A program made the position numbers and the translations under genes. Positions 11,406-21,400 of a stretch of DNA of 64,000 nucleotides are shown piece by piece (the first letter of the stretch is position 1; the number at the start of each line of letters is the position of its first letter). The notes under the pieces were generated by a model. It was not told the origin of the DNA. It saw only the letters and a program-made list of their open reading frames with translations, and made no database searches. Source of the DNA: Macrotis lagotis (taxonomy: Eukaryota > Chordata > Mammalia > Peramelemorphia > Peramelidae). The stretch covers positions 228,193,157 to 228,257,156 of the forward strand of contig NC_133661.1 of assembly GCF_037893015.1 (NCBI RefSeq). Reading direction: 5' to 3'.

Positions 11406-11429
11406 TTAGGAAAAGATAAAGCTAGCAAC

Positions 11430-11645
11430 AGGGAAGGACTTGGTGGGTTAGTAATAAGTTGGAAAGATCTGAGTTCAAATTTTGATTCATATACTTACTA
11501 CCATAGCTAAGCCACTTGGGCAAGTCATTTAACCTCTCTTGGCCTTAATTCTCTAGAGAAGAAATGGCAAACCACTATGGTATCTTTGCCAAGAAAGGCC
11601 CAAATAAGGTTCTGAAGAGTTGGATATGACTGAACAGCAACTTAA
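11430..11645 (+). repeat. MAR1-like SINE
   Basis: GAAAGATCTGAGTTCAAATT, CTTGGGCAAGTCATTTAACC, GGCAAACCACTATGGTATCTTTGCC and GGATATGACTGAACAGCAA are present in sense order. Confidence 0.8.
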
Positions 11646-12036
11646 GGGCCAGCATTACAATTCAGTTCTTCAGATTTTTTTTTTGGTGCCTAATAGATAG
11701 TATACTCTTAATTACATTTATTTAGATGTAGTTATGAGAGAGTATATTATTTTTCAAATATATTTGACTACAGAAGTATAGCAATATGCTATGATCTGGC
11801 ACAGTTCCTTTTTACAATAATGATTTTTAGGCTCTCTTTAGAACATGAAGAAAGGACTTGATGTTTACTATGCATATGACTGTGGCCAATTTCTAAAGTA
11901 TAATTTTCCTCATAGGTTTAAAAAAAAAGAGTTGGGAATAGATGAGATGCCCTGTGAAATCTCTGTCAGATTTTAAGTTCTTATGTTCTTTTAAACTAAT
12001 AACACTGAACTTGATTTTAAAGTCCAGTAGAATTAT

Positions 12037-12295
12037 TCAAGGGTTCTTAACTTCTTTCTTTGGCAGTAAGATAAAGCCAAATTCTACTATAGTTTGTTGC
12101 CTATATTCATAATTCAAGGAGATACTAAATTTCAGTTCAAAATATCTCAGAGATATATAACATGTGTGAACTGACATAACATATATGTATATATACATAT
12201 GCAGGAATACATTTTTTCTTACCCAAATCCAAATTCATATACCCCTAGAAACCAATTAACGGACACCATCAGGTTAAGAACTTCTTGTTTATAGA
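12037..12295. repeat. Possible non-autonomous DNA transposon with inverted ends
   Basis: The left end reads AAGGGTTCTTAACTTCTTT and the right end reads GGTTAAGAACTTCTTG, so the ends are roughly inverted (GGTTCTTAA / TTAAGAAC). Similar left ends start at about 34062 and 44207. This fits an old hAT/MER-type miniature element, but the interior is decayed. Confidence 0.4.
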
Positions 12296-12409
12296 GTCAC
12301 TATCAGCTGTGGTATCACGTGGGAATGGAAAGTTTACATTTCTTATGGCCTGCAATGACTAAATATGTTGACCCAAGGGTCATAAGATATAGATTTAGGG
12401 TTATCTTAG

Positions 12410-12525
12410 TACCACAGACTAAGAATTGTAAGGATAGATTCATCACTGCATTTCATAGTTGAGGAAACTAGACCACAAGTTTAAGTTACTTGCCCAAGAT
12501 CACAAGGGTGATAAAGTATATCTTA
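12410..12525 (-). repeat. MIR-like SINE fragment, antisense
   Basis: TTTCATAGTTGAGGAAACTAGAC and GTTACTTGCCCAAGATCACAAG give the antisense MIR core. Confidence 0.55.
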
Positions 12526-12599
12526 ATTATGGTTCTCCTCTTCTGACCCTTTTCCATACCTCGAAGACATTCCCCCCAACTTTATAATTCTCCCCGTGG

Positions 12600-12790
12600 A
12601 AATTAGCAAATCTGCCTCAGGTGTTATCTCTTTAATCAAGTTTTGCCTCAGCTGAAAATGATTTTACTTTCATTTTTTTTCTTTAGACAAAAGTCTGGAT
12701 CTCTCTTTTGCCCTTATCACATTCTATATCATAGTATATTTATTTTGATAGATGTCATTTCTCCTAATAAACTGAAAGTTCCTTTAAGAG
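12600..12790 (+). repeat. L2-like 3' fragment
   Basis: The layout resembles L2: AATCAAGTTTTGCCTCAGC, CTTTTGCCCTTATCACATTC, ATAGTATATTTATTTTGATAG and CTAATAAACTGAAAGTTCC. Confidence 0.4.
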
Positions 12791-13009
12791 TGCCAAAAAT
12801 AATCAGCTAGCTCTGGCTAGCTAATAGTTATATTTTCAGTTGTGAGCAAATACAGAAATCTGAAAACGCTACAAATTGGGGCTGGCAAGACTTTTTTTTG
12901 TTGTTGATTGTGATCCTAGACTTAAGTGCTAATAAAGTTGAGTAAACTTAAAAGTGTGTCTTGCCTTCCCCACCCCCCCACTATTGTTAAACATTTACCA
13001 GCACACTCT

Positions 13010-13285
13010 TGATAATAGTTTACACTTATGGAATGCTTCAAGATTTGCAAAGTGTTTTACATGCATTATCTCATGTGGGGAGTCTTTTAAAAAAATATGT
13101 TCCCAGGGCTTTGCACAAAGCAGGTGCTTTATAAGTCTCTGCTGAATTAAATGAACCCAAATTGAATAGAATATTTGAACTTCCAGGTTAATTTGAAGAT
13201 CTAGATCAACTCCTTCATTGCACATTTGAGGAAACTGAGGCAGCTAGGGGAGGTGACTTGCTCAAGGATGAGTAATTCCAATTTG
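13010..13285 (-). repeat. MIR-like antisense fragments around an L2 terminus
   Basis: At about 13015-13075 there is GCTTCAAGATTTGCAAAGTG with TTTTACATGCATTATCTCAT. A sense L2 terminus (CTTTGCACAAAGCAGGTGC) lies at about 13110-13160. A second antisense MIR core (TTTGAGGAAACTGAGGCAGC) lies at about 13225-13275. Confidence 0.5.
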
Positions 13286-13679
13286 TTGAACTAATAAGTT
13301 CTCACAAATGTTTTAAATATTAATTAGATCTTATTTCTGAGGTAATTTATAACACTAATCTCATTTTTATTTTTTCCTGATATTTATATATGTGAATGGT
13401 TTGATGTGATTTTTGAGGTTTTATGAAAATAAAAAAAATACATGTTTGAATATGCAGCTTTTCTAACTTTGCAGCCCAAATGAGTTCTCCCTCTTTTGAA
13501 CCTCCCACCTTTTAAACTACTTCTACCACACTCATTCCAATGTGTATTGTAATTATTTAAGTGCATGTCTTATTCCTCCCATTTATTTATAAACACCTGT
13601 AGAATAGGATGGTCATGATGTCCTCCGCAGAACATTACATGAGTACTCAGGAAATGGAGCTTGTTTTTAAAATAAAATA

Positions 13680-13795
13680 TTTAGAGCTAGTATATCTTCT
13701 CGTCCAAATGCTTCGTTTTTAACAGTTAAAGAAACTGAGTCCCAAAGAAATCAAATGATTTGTCCAAGATCACACAGTGATGAAATTTGAACACA
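13680..13795 (-). repeat. MIR-like SINE fragment, antisense
   Basis: GTTAAAGAAACTGAGTCCC followed by TTTGTCCAAGATCACACAGTG is the antisense MIR core. It is the last recognisable repeat before the repeat-free block. Confidence 0.6.
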
Positions 13796-14196
13796 TTCTC
13801 CATTTCCAAAAGGCATTGCTGATTTTTTTCCTGTGATTTTTAAGTGCAGGGCAGTCTCTAATAAAACTCTTTCCACCAGGGCAGATTAGCAACTCATTTG
13901 TAATTTATAATGTCAGAGAGCTGCACAGGGCTCTGAGACGTGAAGCAGCTTGGTAATGGTCCAAGGCTGAAGTTAAATCCAAGTTTTTCGGTATTTCATT
14001 CCCTGCTAATCCTTATCATATCTTAGATGCTGGAAAGAGATGCAAAAGAGATCGAGGGGGATGGTGGGAGGAATTAGTTGGAGAACTTGAAAAGGTTGGT
14101 TTAAAAAAAAAAGAACCTCGCCATTCTGGTATACTTTAAAAAAAACCCCACATTTTCCTTATGTCTTCTATGATTTACTGTACTTTATGCACGCGA

Positions 14197-14211
14197 ATGC
14201 ATAATATGCAT
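14197..14211. promoter_or_regulatory. Palindromic POU/octamer-like site
   Basis: ATGCATAATATGCAT is a perfect 6-3-6 inverted repeat of ATGCAT at the left edge of the CpG island. Paired ATGCAT half-sites resemble POU-dimer elements, though the usual spacing is shorter. Confidence 0.35.
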
Positions 14212-14339
14212 CTTGGGGACCACAAACCTTGTTTATTCCCGTTATTGCCGGGCCCTGGAGGTTCCTGAGAATTGAAGATATTAAACGTCTACTTTCTCAA
14301 ATGTGCAGTTGCATTTCACCTTTTTTTTTTTTTCCCCCC

Positions 14340-14781
14340 GTCTTTGCCCCGGACCCCTCTCCCCGCCCCCTCCCACTATTCACGGGTCGGAGACTCGGAG
14401 TCCCCAGTCGTGGACACAAGGCCGTTTTCCACTGGAAAACAACAACAGAACAAACCAGACCAGGGCCGGCTGGTCCAGCTGCGCGTCCACCAGCGCCCAG
14501 TGTGGAGCTGGGCAGCGGCCACCTCCTCGGCTGGGGAGAGGGCGTGATGAGCACTAGGACCCAGCAGGAGTTTGGGTAGTTCTCGGGGTTTCAGCAGTCC
14601 CTCTGACACCACCATAGCCCCGGGAGCATGGAGCCTGGGCTCCGGCCGCGGTCCGCTCGCCGCCAGCCTTCCCAAGCCTGAGCCGAACCAGAATGAGAGC
14701 ACTGAGCGGGAGACTCTAGCCCAAGGGGAACGCCAGCCCGGGCCGAGGGGCGCCCCGGCGGGGGGGGACCGAAGAGAAAAG
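14340..14781 (+). other. Candidate non-coding first exon ending at a splice donor
   Basis: The GC-rich stretch ends at GAGAAAAG|GTAACT with GT at 14782-14783, a good donor match, and the base composition turns AT-rich immediately after. The transcription start is not determinable. A second AAG|GTAACT site lies at 15046-15054. The minus-strand frame across 14376-14903 is open mostly because of GC content. Direction is inferred only from the donor. Confidence 0.35.
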
Positions 14782-16191
14782 GTAACTAAAATGGTTTCCA
14801 TTTCCTGCCTCTTAATCTCCAGCTCGGGGTTTAGCATTGTCATTAGGAGCCTATAAAATGCGGAGGCAACCGCATTAAAAAAAAATAGTAATAATAATAA
14901 CAATATTGCAAAACAAAATATCCCACAAACTTTAATTTTTTTTTTTTAAAAAGGGAGTTTTTTCCCCCCCTTTAAAAAAATTTCCACCTGGTTTTCGCAT
15001 TGATTTACAACATGCAGTGAAAATAGGAAAGACCCAGACAGGATCAAGGTAACTTTAAAAAAAATAGTTTTATTTTAAAACTTAAGTTCACTTGTTTTTT
15101 TTTCTTTTTTTAAAAAAAAAGCCCCCCCCCCCAGCTTTTGTAAAGGGTCAGCGGCGTAATTTTGATTTTGTTCATCCCGTTTCCGTGGCGTCCGCCGGGA
15201 GAGACGAATGTTCAAGTGACTCAGTGAAATCCTCGAGGTGGGGATGCCCGATGCCTCGGTGGACGCGGGGATGTTCTCCAGATGTTACTTTTATGGCCGT
15301 GGAACTCACATGTGAAATGTGCAGTTCGGCGGAGTTGACGGGGCTGCGCTGCCAGCTGCTTTATTGTTGTGATGCACGGTGTCAGATCGGGGGCCGGGGC
15401 TCGGCTAGACCTGGATAGGACGTGCCCGGAGGAGACTTTAGACGAGAAAGGGGAATAAAAACAATTTTTTTTTTCCCCTGCGACGCACATTGTATCGAGG
15501 CGAAAACCATTAGGGTTATTGGAAGCTGAGAAACATGTTTTGCTTCATGCTTCGAAATGACATTCTAAGAAGGGAAGCCTGGTTCTTAGCAGATTTAAAT
15601 GGTGGGTTTCTTTTCTTTTCTTTTCTTTTTTCCTCCCATCTTAGCCGTTTCAATAGAGGTTGTGCTTTGGAAACACTCAAAAGGGCAGGTTGAGGGGGTT
15701 TGGAGGGGGGGCGTAAGGAGCATTGGAAAGCAGTGGGGTTGGGAGATTATAATAATGTAAAAATGTATCTAATCTGAAAGGGCTGGTTTGTTGGAAGCCC
15801 CCATGTGGAGCCTGTCATATCCAGTGTGCTTCCAATTGGTGGACGAGGAAAAATAATCATTTTCCTAAGCTTGGGCAGACATCCTGTTGTATTCCTTTTG
15901 TTCCCATCTTCTTCATTGATCGGCAGCTTTGCCTCACTGCGGACCCCAGCCCAGAGAATGCATATGGGGAAAGTCTGACCCAAGGGCTGAAACCTACTTT
16001 TTTCCTTAGAAACTGACTGGTCAGGTGCATGAAGTCGGACCCTTGTGAAACCTGTCAGAGTATTTATACTTAAAAAAACAAAAACAAAACCTTTCTCTAA
16101 TTTCAGTTACTTTTTGCATTTGATTTTTGAAATTAGGTGTAAATTGTCTGAGACTTTAAAAAATTTTTTTTTAATCTACATTTTTTTCCAG

Positions 16192-16260
16192 GCCGTTCTA
16201 GAGGCAAATACTATTCCAATATTATCCTATTGGCTGATCCTTATAAACACTCTAAACTAA
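16192..16260 (+). other. Candidate short internal exon
   Basis: A polypyrimidine tract and TTTTTTTCCAG acceptor end at 16191, and a TAA|GTAATT donor-like site follows at 16260/16261, giving a 69-base exon. One frame is open for 22 codons, then reaches TAA in the last three bases. It lies 1.4 kb downstream of the candidate first exon. The donor is weak, so this could be chance. Confidence 0.15.
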
Positions 16261-16731
16261 GTAATTCGCACTTTTTTCTTCCTTACTGTAAGTTGTAAAT
16301 TGTAGAAGATTTTAGCCCATCTTTTCTATCCCTCTCCCTATCTTTAAAAACAAAAAGCTAAGCATGTATTGACATCAGCAGATGTATGTTGATTTGATAG
16401 TTCCTGGTGGTTTGAGCACCACAATGTTTCATGCACCAAATTTAAGATTGTTAGTTAAAAAAAAAAAGTAAAAGCAAACAATGACAATTAGATTGCTCTC
16501 CATTAAAGGAATTGTAGCATCTGGCATGATAATGGACAGAATAGATTTCAGAGTTAAAAAAAAAAGGTTTCCTTCACAGTGACTCATGTAGACTAGTAAA
16601 TATTGTGAAACATTCTCCTTCACTTTTTAAACGACAAGTTATAAGACCCTTGGAAATTTGCATCCAAGTCTCCGGTGCCTTTAAAAGCACCTCGGTTATT
16701 AAAGAGGCACTATCCTGTAAGTTGTGTTAAA

Positions 16732-16760
16732 TGTATAAACACTTTTCTGATTGGCTTAAA
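16732..16760 (-). promoter_or_regulatory. CCAAT box next to TATA-like sequence
   Basis: CTGATTGGCTT contains an inverted CCAAT box (NF-Y type), with TATAAACAC about 10 bases to its left. In the minus direction this is CCAAT followed by a TATA-like element. A further ATTGGCTGATC lies at about 16219. It may be an enhancer or minor promoter within the repeat-free block. Confidence 0.25.
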
Positions 16761-18524
16761 AATTTAGAGACAGGAAGTGGATGGTATCTAATAACCGAAG
16801 AGTGGAGACGGGGTTGCCATGGAAACTGAGAAGACTAACCATCTCGTCTTCTCCACACCACCTCCCCCCACCCCCCCACCAATTAAAAAAAAAAACCCTG
16901 CATGTCATCACAAATGCCTGCAGAACATGTTGGCTTCTGTGAGATTCCCACAGCATCTGTTGAAACCTGAGAACGTGCCTGTCAAATCAAGGTCATTTTT
17001 CAACAAAACTCTTAGTCTCCTGTATTTCATAACCATATTTTTTTTTTAATTGGGAGAATATGCAAAAAGAAAAGACTTAAGAAAACTAATGTGCTTACTT
17101 TGCATTTTCTAGCTCAAAAAAGAAAGGCTCAAAAGAAAAGGCTATGGAGACTTAGTGTAATTGAGATGCTTCTTGTACTTAGCTCCAAAGACCAGTACTT
17201 CTCTTAGAAAAGCTTTTCAAGCAGTCAAGGTTGGGCCTTTTACCTGTGGGGAGAATATATCTTAATGAACTTTTACTATTATATCAGCATGTGTTCAAAG
17301 TTAAGCTAAAGCATTTGAAGTGGGGAAAAAATGAGCTGTGGGTATTTAGGAATTTTGCTTGAAAGCAGCCTGGGAAGAAGGACTTGCTGTGCCTAGAGCT
17401 CTCTAAGAGAAGTTTCAGAGGTAGCAGTGTTTAGCAGCAACTTGCTGTAGAGTCAAAGAACTGAGGAAAATTATATTTCAGCAAACCCTGCCCAGATCAT
17501 TTGTCTCAGTGTGCATATCTATCTATTTATTGGGTTCACTTTGGAAAAGTTCCTCCCTCTTCCCAGCCTTTGTGAGTAAGGAAGGGTGATTTATCCTTTG
17601 GGAGAAATGCAGTGTTCCCACAGATTTCAGAATAAAAATGACAGCCAAGCTATACTAGCTGGAAAGGACCCCTCTTAACTGGACAGCTGTTGACTTGGTA
17701 TTTGGCAGAGGGTAAAGGGTTCTTTTAAAAAAATGACTTTGGTTTCTCAAGTTTTAAACTTCTGAATTTGATCAGACCAGATTGCTTCATCCCTTATGGC
17801 TCTAGTTAACGTTTTAAGTATATGTTTTCTTTGGAAGTCTTTAATTTCTTTATATTCCCTTAGAAGTATTTCCCATCCAAACAATGTATTATATGGGCTT
17901 TTAATGTTCTCTCTTAATCATACATACTCAGTTTGACATCTCTCTCAAATCACCACTTGTCTTCACTGGCAAATGCCCTTTGTTTTAATCACTTAATTAT
18001 ATTTGTAGTTAAAAAAAAAAACCAAAATAAATGTTTACTAGGTTTGCCTAATATTCTGTAGCTATTTAACATATAAGAGAACTTTTAAATACTTGGCAGT
18101 TCTGGTAAGTCACATTTTAACTGATTTGGAATTTAGTGAAGAACTCAGACTTTAAAATGGCCCAAGTGTTCTCCTCTAGTAAAGGATTTCCTGTTGGGAG
18201 ACTTCTTATCTGAAAGTGTGTTCATTGGCAGGAAATATGTCAGTTGCTTGTTTTTACAAACTGAAGGAAATGAACTGGATTCATTGGTTTCTAGAGTCTA
18301 CCTAAATTCTCCCTTGTTCCTATTCCTTTTTTTTTTCCTCTACAGTTCTTTCTAAAGTTGTTATTGCAGTAGTCACTTTGGGGGAAATGGCCTACCCACA
18401 AAAGAAAAATTAAATTATATCACCATTTGTTCTTTTGAATTTAGCACTTATTATTATTGACTTGGTAGTAAAAAATAAATTCTGATGTTACCTTGTTCAA
18501 TTTGTTTCCCATATATCTCCTGCC

Positions 18525-18890
18525 TTCATGCCTTTGAACACTACTAGGCCCCTGCTCTCCTATTGGTAGGTTCTCCTTTCTCAACTCTGCCTCTTGGGAC
18601 ACCTGGTTTCCTTTAAGTCTCAGTTCATGTGCTTCCTCTTACAAAAGACTCTTTCTGATTCCTTCCCCGCCTCTTTGATTTCATTCTCCCATTATTTTGT
18701 TTTTATTATGCATATCTTTTATCTTTACTTATAAGTATACCTTTTAATCTTCTTCCCCCTTTCCTCTCCCCCTCCCCCCCCAGGAAGTAAGCTTCTTGAG
18801 GGCTGAGACTAATTTTTTTGTCTGTATCCTCTTGTTCTTGCACTTTATTGATTTAGCAGGTGTTTACAAATGCTTGTTGAATCGAGCTTA
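18525..18890 (+). repeat. L2 LINE 3' end
   Basis: The L2 order is clear: TGCCTTCATGCCTTTGAACAC, AAGTCTCAGTTCATGTGC, AGACTCTTTCTGATTCCTTCC, AGTAAGCTTCTTGAGGGCTGAG, and CAGGTGTTTACAAATGCTTGTTGAAT. Confidence 0.85.
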
Positions 18891-19199
18891 ATTTATTTTT
18901 TGAATACAAGTAAACTAATAATAAGATGTCGAGAAAAATACAAATTAGTCTTATTTGTCAATTAACTGTATTTACCCATTAAGGCTTAATTGCATTTTCT
19001 TTTTTAGAAAAGAAATATGCCTCAGTTTGAATAAAAAGGATGCTGTTGAAATTCTGCATTACATAGGCTTGGTCATTAGATTATTCTGAAGTAGAGAAGT
19101 CAATTACTCAGTTTAGAAATGTAGCCAAAGAAGGATATATTGTGAATAAAGATGAGATAAATTCCCAACTTTACTGTTGTCAGGAAGCAAAGATGAATT

Positions 19200-19565
19200 T
19201 ATGCTTTTGGCCTCCATCTTGGCCCTGCTTGCCTGTATAGCTCCTCTGACCCCTTTTCACCCCTGTTTTTGAAAATAAGCTCCCTGAGGGCAAAGACTTT
19301 CTTTCTTGGCTGTGTATGTATCTCTGTTTCACAGCAGAAGCCTGTTAGTTAGCACCCCAATAAATGCTCTATCTGTCTTTGTGATGCATGAATAATAACT
19401 CATATATAGGTTGTTTGGGGTATGGTTGTTTGTATGTAGTCTTAAATTCAATTGTGAGTCTCTTGAGATTAGGGACTATCTTTTGCTTTTCTTTGAATAG
19501 TCAGTGTTTAGCAAAGTGTCTGAAACATCTTAGGTGCTTACTAAATGTTTATTGATTGATTATTG
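19200..19565 (+). repeat. Two L2 3' termini in tandem
   Basis: The first copy (about 19200-19385) has AAGCTCCCTGAGGGCAAAGAC and CACCCCAATAAATGCTC. The second (about 19440-19565) has GTGAGTCTCTTGAGATTAGGGAC and TAGGTGCTTACTAAATGTTTATTGATTGAT. Confidence 0.75.
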
Positions 19566-19794
19566 ACTGATAGAAATGAATTTTGCCAGGAAGAGAAGAA
19601 AGAATCTTTTTTGGGGTGTGTGATACTTGTTTAAGCTAACATTTTGTTTTGTTCCTTTACAAAATCAGGTTAAAGGAGCATTCTTGAGTAAGGCAATTAT
19701 GAACAGCTAGAGAAGACATCCCTTTACAAGGGAGTATGCTTAACAAAGGAAACTAACAGTTTATGTTTGGAAAGACCTAATGTTTCCTATTGTT

Positions 19795-20013
19795 AAGTAA
19801 TTTTTCAGTTGTGTCTGACTCTTTGTGACCCGGTTTGGGGTTTTCTTGACACAGATCCTGGAGTGGTTTGCCGGTTCCTTCTCCAGCTCATTTTACAGAT
19901 GAAGAAACTAAGTGACTTGCCCAGGGTCACAAGCTAGTTGGTCTTGAGGTCTGACTTGAACTGGGGTCTCCCTGACTCCAAGTCCTGCATTCTAAGCATC
20001 ATCTAGCTTCCCA
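19795..20013 (-). repeat. MAR1-like SINE, antisense
   Basis: TTTTCAGTTGTGTCTGACTCTTTGTGACCC, GGGTTTTCTTGACACAGATCC, TCATTTTACAGATGAAGAAAC and CTTGCCCAGGGTCACAAGCT are in antisense order. It is better preserved than most copies here. Confidence 0.88.
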
Positions 20014-20094
20014 CAAGCAAATGTTTACAATTAGAGCATAAAGGGAATACTTGTACTTGGCCTTTTATTTTTAAATATTTGCCCCTCGTGGTGT

Positions 20095-20255
20095 GATCCA
20101 TGCTTTACAAGTAAGTTCATAAATTCTCTTCAAGTTTGCTATTTTACAAGAAATTCTGAGACTCGGTGAAATAATTAACACACAGGGACTTAGCTGATCT
20201 GGAACAAGAATCTGTCTCCTGATTTCTAGTTCATTCTAGTCCTACTATATCATTC
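20095..20255 (-). repeat. MIR-like SINE fragment, antisense
   Basis: TTTTACAAGAAATTCTGAGACTCGGTG and ACACACAGGGACTTAGCTGATC trace an aged antisense MIR. Confidence 0.4.
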
Positions 20256-20284
20256 TTTTAAAAAAAAAAGAGGAAATTTATGGA

Positions 20285-20998
20285 ATTTGAGGGAATGACC
20301 ATCAGTTGGGGAATGGCTTGAATAAGCTATGGAATATACGAATGTTATGGAATTCTGTGAGAAATCAAGAGTGACCTGACTTCAGAAGAGCATAGAAGGA
20401 CGTTCATGAACTAATGCTGAGTGAGCAGACCAGGAGAATATTGTAACCTCAACTTGTGAGATGGTCAACTATGATGGATACAAACTCCTCTCAGCAGTTT
20501 AGTGATCAAGGACAATCGTGAGAGAACGGTTAAGGAAAATATTATCCACATCCAGAGAAAAATCTATGGATTCTGAATGCAGAGTAAAGCATACCTTGTT
20601 CACTTTTTCAAACTTCTTTTATGTTTTACTTTTTTTAGGTTTTTGCAAGGCAAATGGGATTAAGTGGCTTGCCTAAGACCACACAGCTAGGTAATTATTG
20701 TCTGAGGCCGGATTTGAACTCGGGTACTCCTGACTCCAGGGCTGGTGCCACCTAGCTGCCCCTTTGTTTTCTTTCTTAAGGGTTTTTTTCCCTTAGTTCT
20801 ATTTCTTCTTTCATGGCAGGACTAATATGGAAACCTGCTAAAGGCTATACATGTACAACCTATATCAAATTGCTTGCTATTTGGGGGAGAGTTGAGAGAA
20901 GGGAAGGTGGTAGAAAAATGTGGAACTTAAAAACTTATAAGAGAATGAAGGTTGAAAACTATCTTCGTATGTAATTGGAAAATAAAAAAGGAGGGGAA
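20285..20998 (+). repeat. L1-type LINE 3' end with nested antisense WSINE1
   Basis: The sequence shows the marsupial L1-type terminus: ATCAGTTGGGGAATGGCTTGAA, GAACTAATGCTGAGTGAGCAG, GGAGAATATTGTAACCTC, TCCACATCCAGAGAAAAATCTATGG, then after the SINE CATGTACAACCTATATCAAATTGC and GTAATTGGAAAATAAAAAAG. The SINE at 20631-20762 splits it, so the LINE is older. Stops interrupt every frame. Confidence 0.8.
20631..20762 (-). repeat. WSINE1-like SINE, antisense, internally shortened
   Basis: TTTTGCAAGGCAAATGGGAT, TTAAGTGGCTTGCC, CACACAGCTAGGTAATTATTG and CCACCTAGCTGCCCC are the antisense WSINE1. Compared with other copies it lacks the segment between GGCTGGTG and CCACCTAGC, so it has a small deletion in the tRNA head. 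Confidence 0.9.
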
Positions 20999-21167
20999 AA
21001 GCAGGGAATTTAAAACATCCATACCAAATGATGCATATCATTGCTTAAATAAGTATTTATAGTTTTTATTTTATAAAAAAAAAATTAGAAGTGGCATTTG
21101 AAACTGAGATACTTGCTTGATGATTGGCAGAAATGAGTCCAACCACTGTGACTAGAAATAGCATGAT

Positions 21168-21400
21168 GTACACCAGTGGTGTCAAATTCAAATAGAAAGG
21201 TAATCCATAGAAGGATCACTGTGGGCCACATAGTCTTAGAAAATCATGTATTAATACTATCAATTTTGCATTGTATTTTTATTTATTTTGTTAAATATTT
21301 CCCAATTTCATTTTAAGCGGATTCCTTTAGCACTGGTAGGAGTGTTGTGGACAGAGGTCTTCATCCTAGTGTATGTTTCACACTTCTAGTGTGGATAGAC
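21168..21400 (+). mobile_element. hAT-like non-autonomous DNA transposon
   Basis: The left end ACCAGTGGTGTCAAATTCAAATAG and the right end TTTCACACTTCTAGTG are imperfect terminal inverted repeats. The interior contains CACTGTGGGCCACATAG and TTTATTTTGTTAAATATTTCCC. An antisense relative lies at about 50790-50985. No transposase is encoded, and hAT class is inferred from the CAGNGGTGTCAAA-type end. Confidence 0.65.

Larger units (their letters stand above)
14190..15495. promoter_or_regulatory. CpG island, likely promoter
   Basis: CpG dinucleotides are common here and rare in the rest of the window. The densest parts are about 14330-14780 and 15150-15430. A GC-box-like CCCCGCCCCCTCCC lies at about 14361-14374, a TGACTCA AP-1-like site at 15217-15223, and a TATA-like CTATAAAATG at about 14851-14860. 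No ATG-initiated frame of convincing length is present on the plus strand: the ATG at 14628 opens only 17 codons. This suggests a promoter with a non-coding first exon, or a long non-coding RNA promoter. The gene cannot be named from this sequence. Confidence 0.75.
13800..18520. other. Repeat-free block around the CpG island
   Basis: Reading through this interval I find no MIR, L2, MAR1, WSINE1 or LINE piece, while elsewhere one occurs roughly every few hundred bases. Only simple runs are present, for example (TTTTC)n at about 15608-15632 and poly-C at about 15122. Blocks such as 15500-15620, 15780-15980 and 16500-16760 look like ordinary complex unique sequence. Absence of insertions is what selection against disruption of promoter and enhancer sequence would give. 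Conservation itself cannot be read from one sequence. Confidence 0.6.

Noticed and set aside
14229..14579. Several overlapping plus and minus frames of 84-116 codons
   Set aside because: Multiple frames open at once on both strands indicate low stop-codon density from GC content, not coding.
14628..14681. ATG frame MEPGLRPRSARRQPSQA in the candidate first exon
   Set aside because: Only 17 codons. It could be an upstream frame in a leader but not a gene.
14376..14903. 175-codon minus-strand open frame over the CpG island
   Set aside because: It begins without a well-placed ATG, changes composition along its length, shows no domain, and lies in GC-rich sequence where stops are rare.
15360..15395. 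A possible microRNA-like stretch near GATGCACGGTGTCAG in the island
   Set aside because: No complementary arm could be found nearby.
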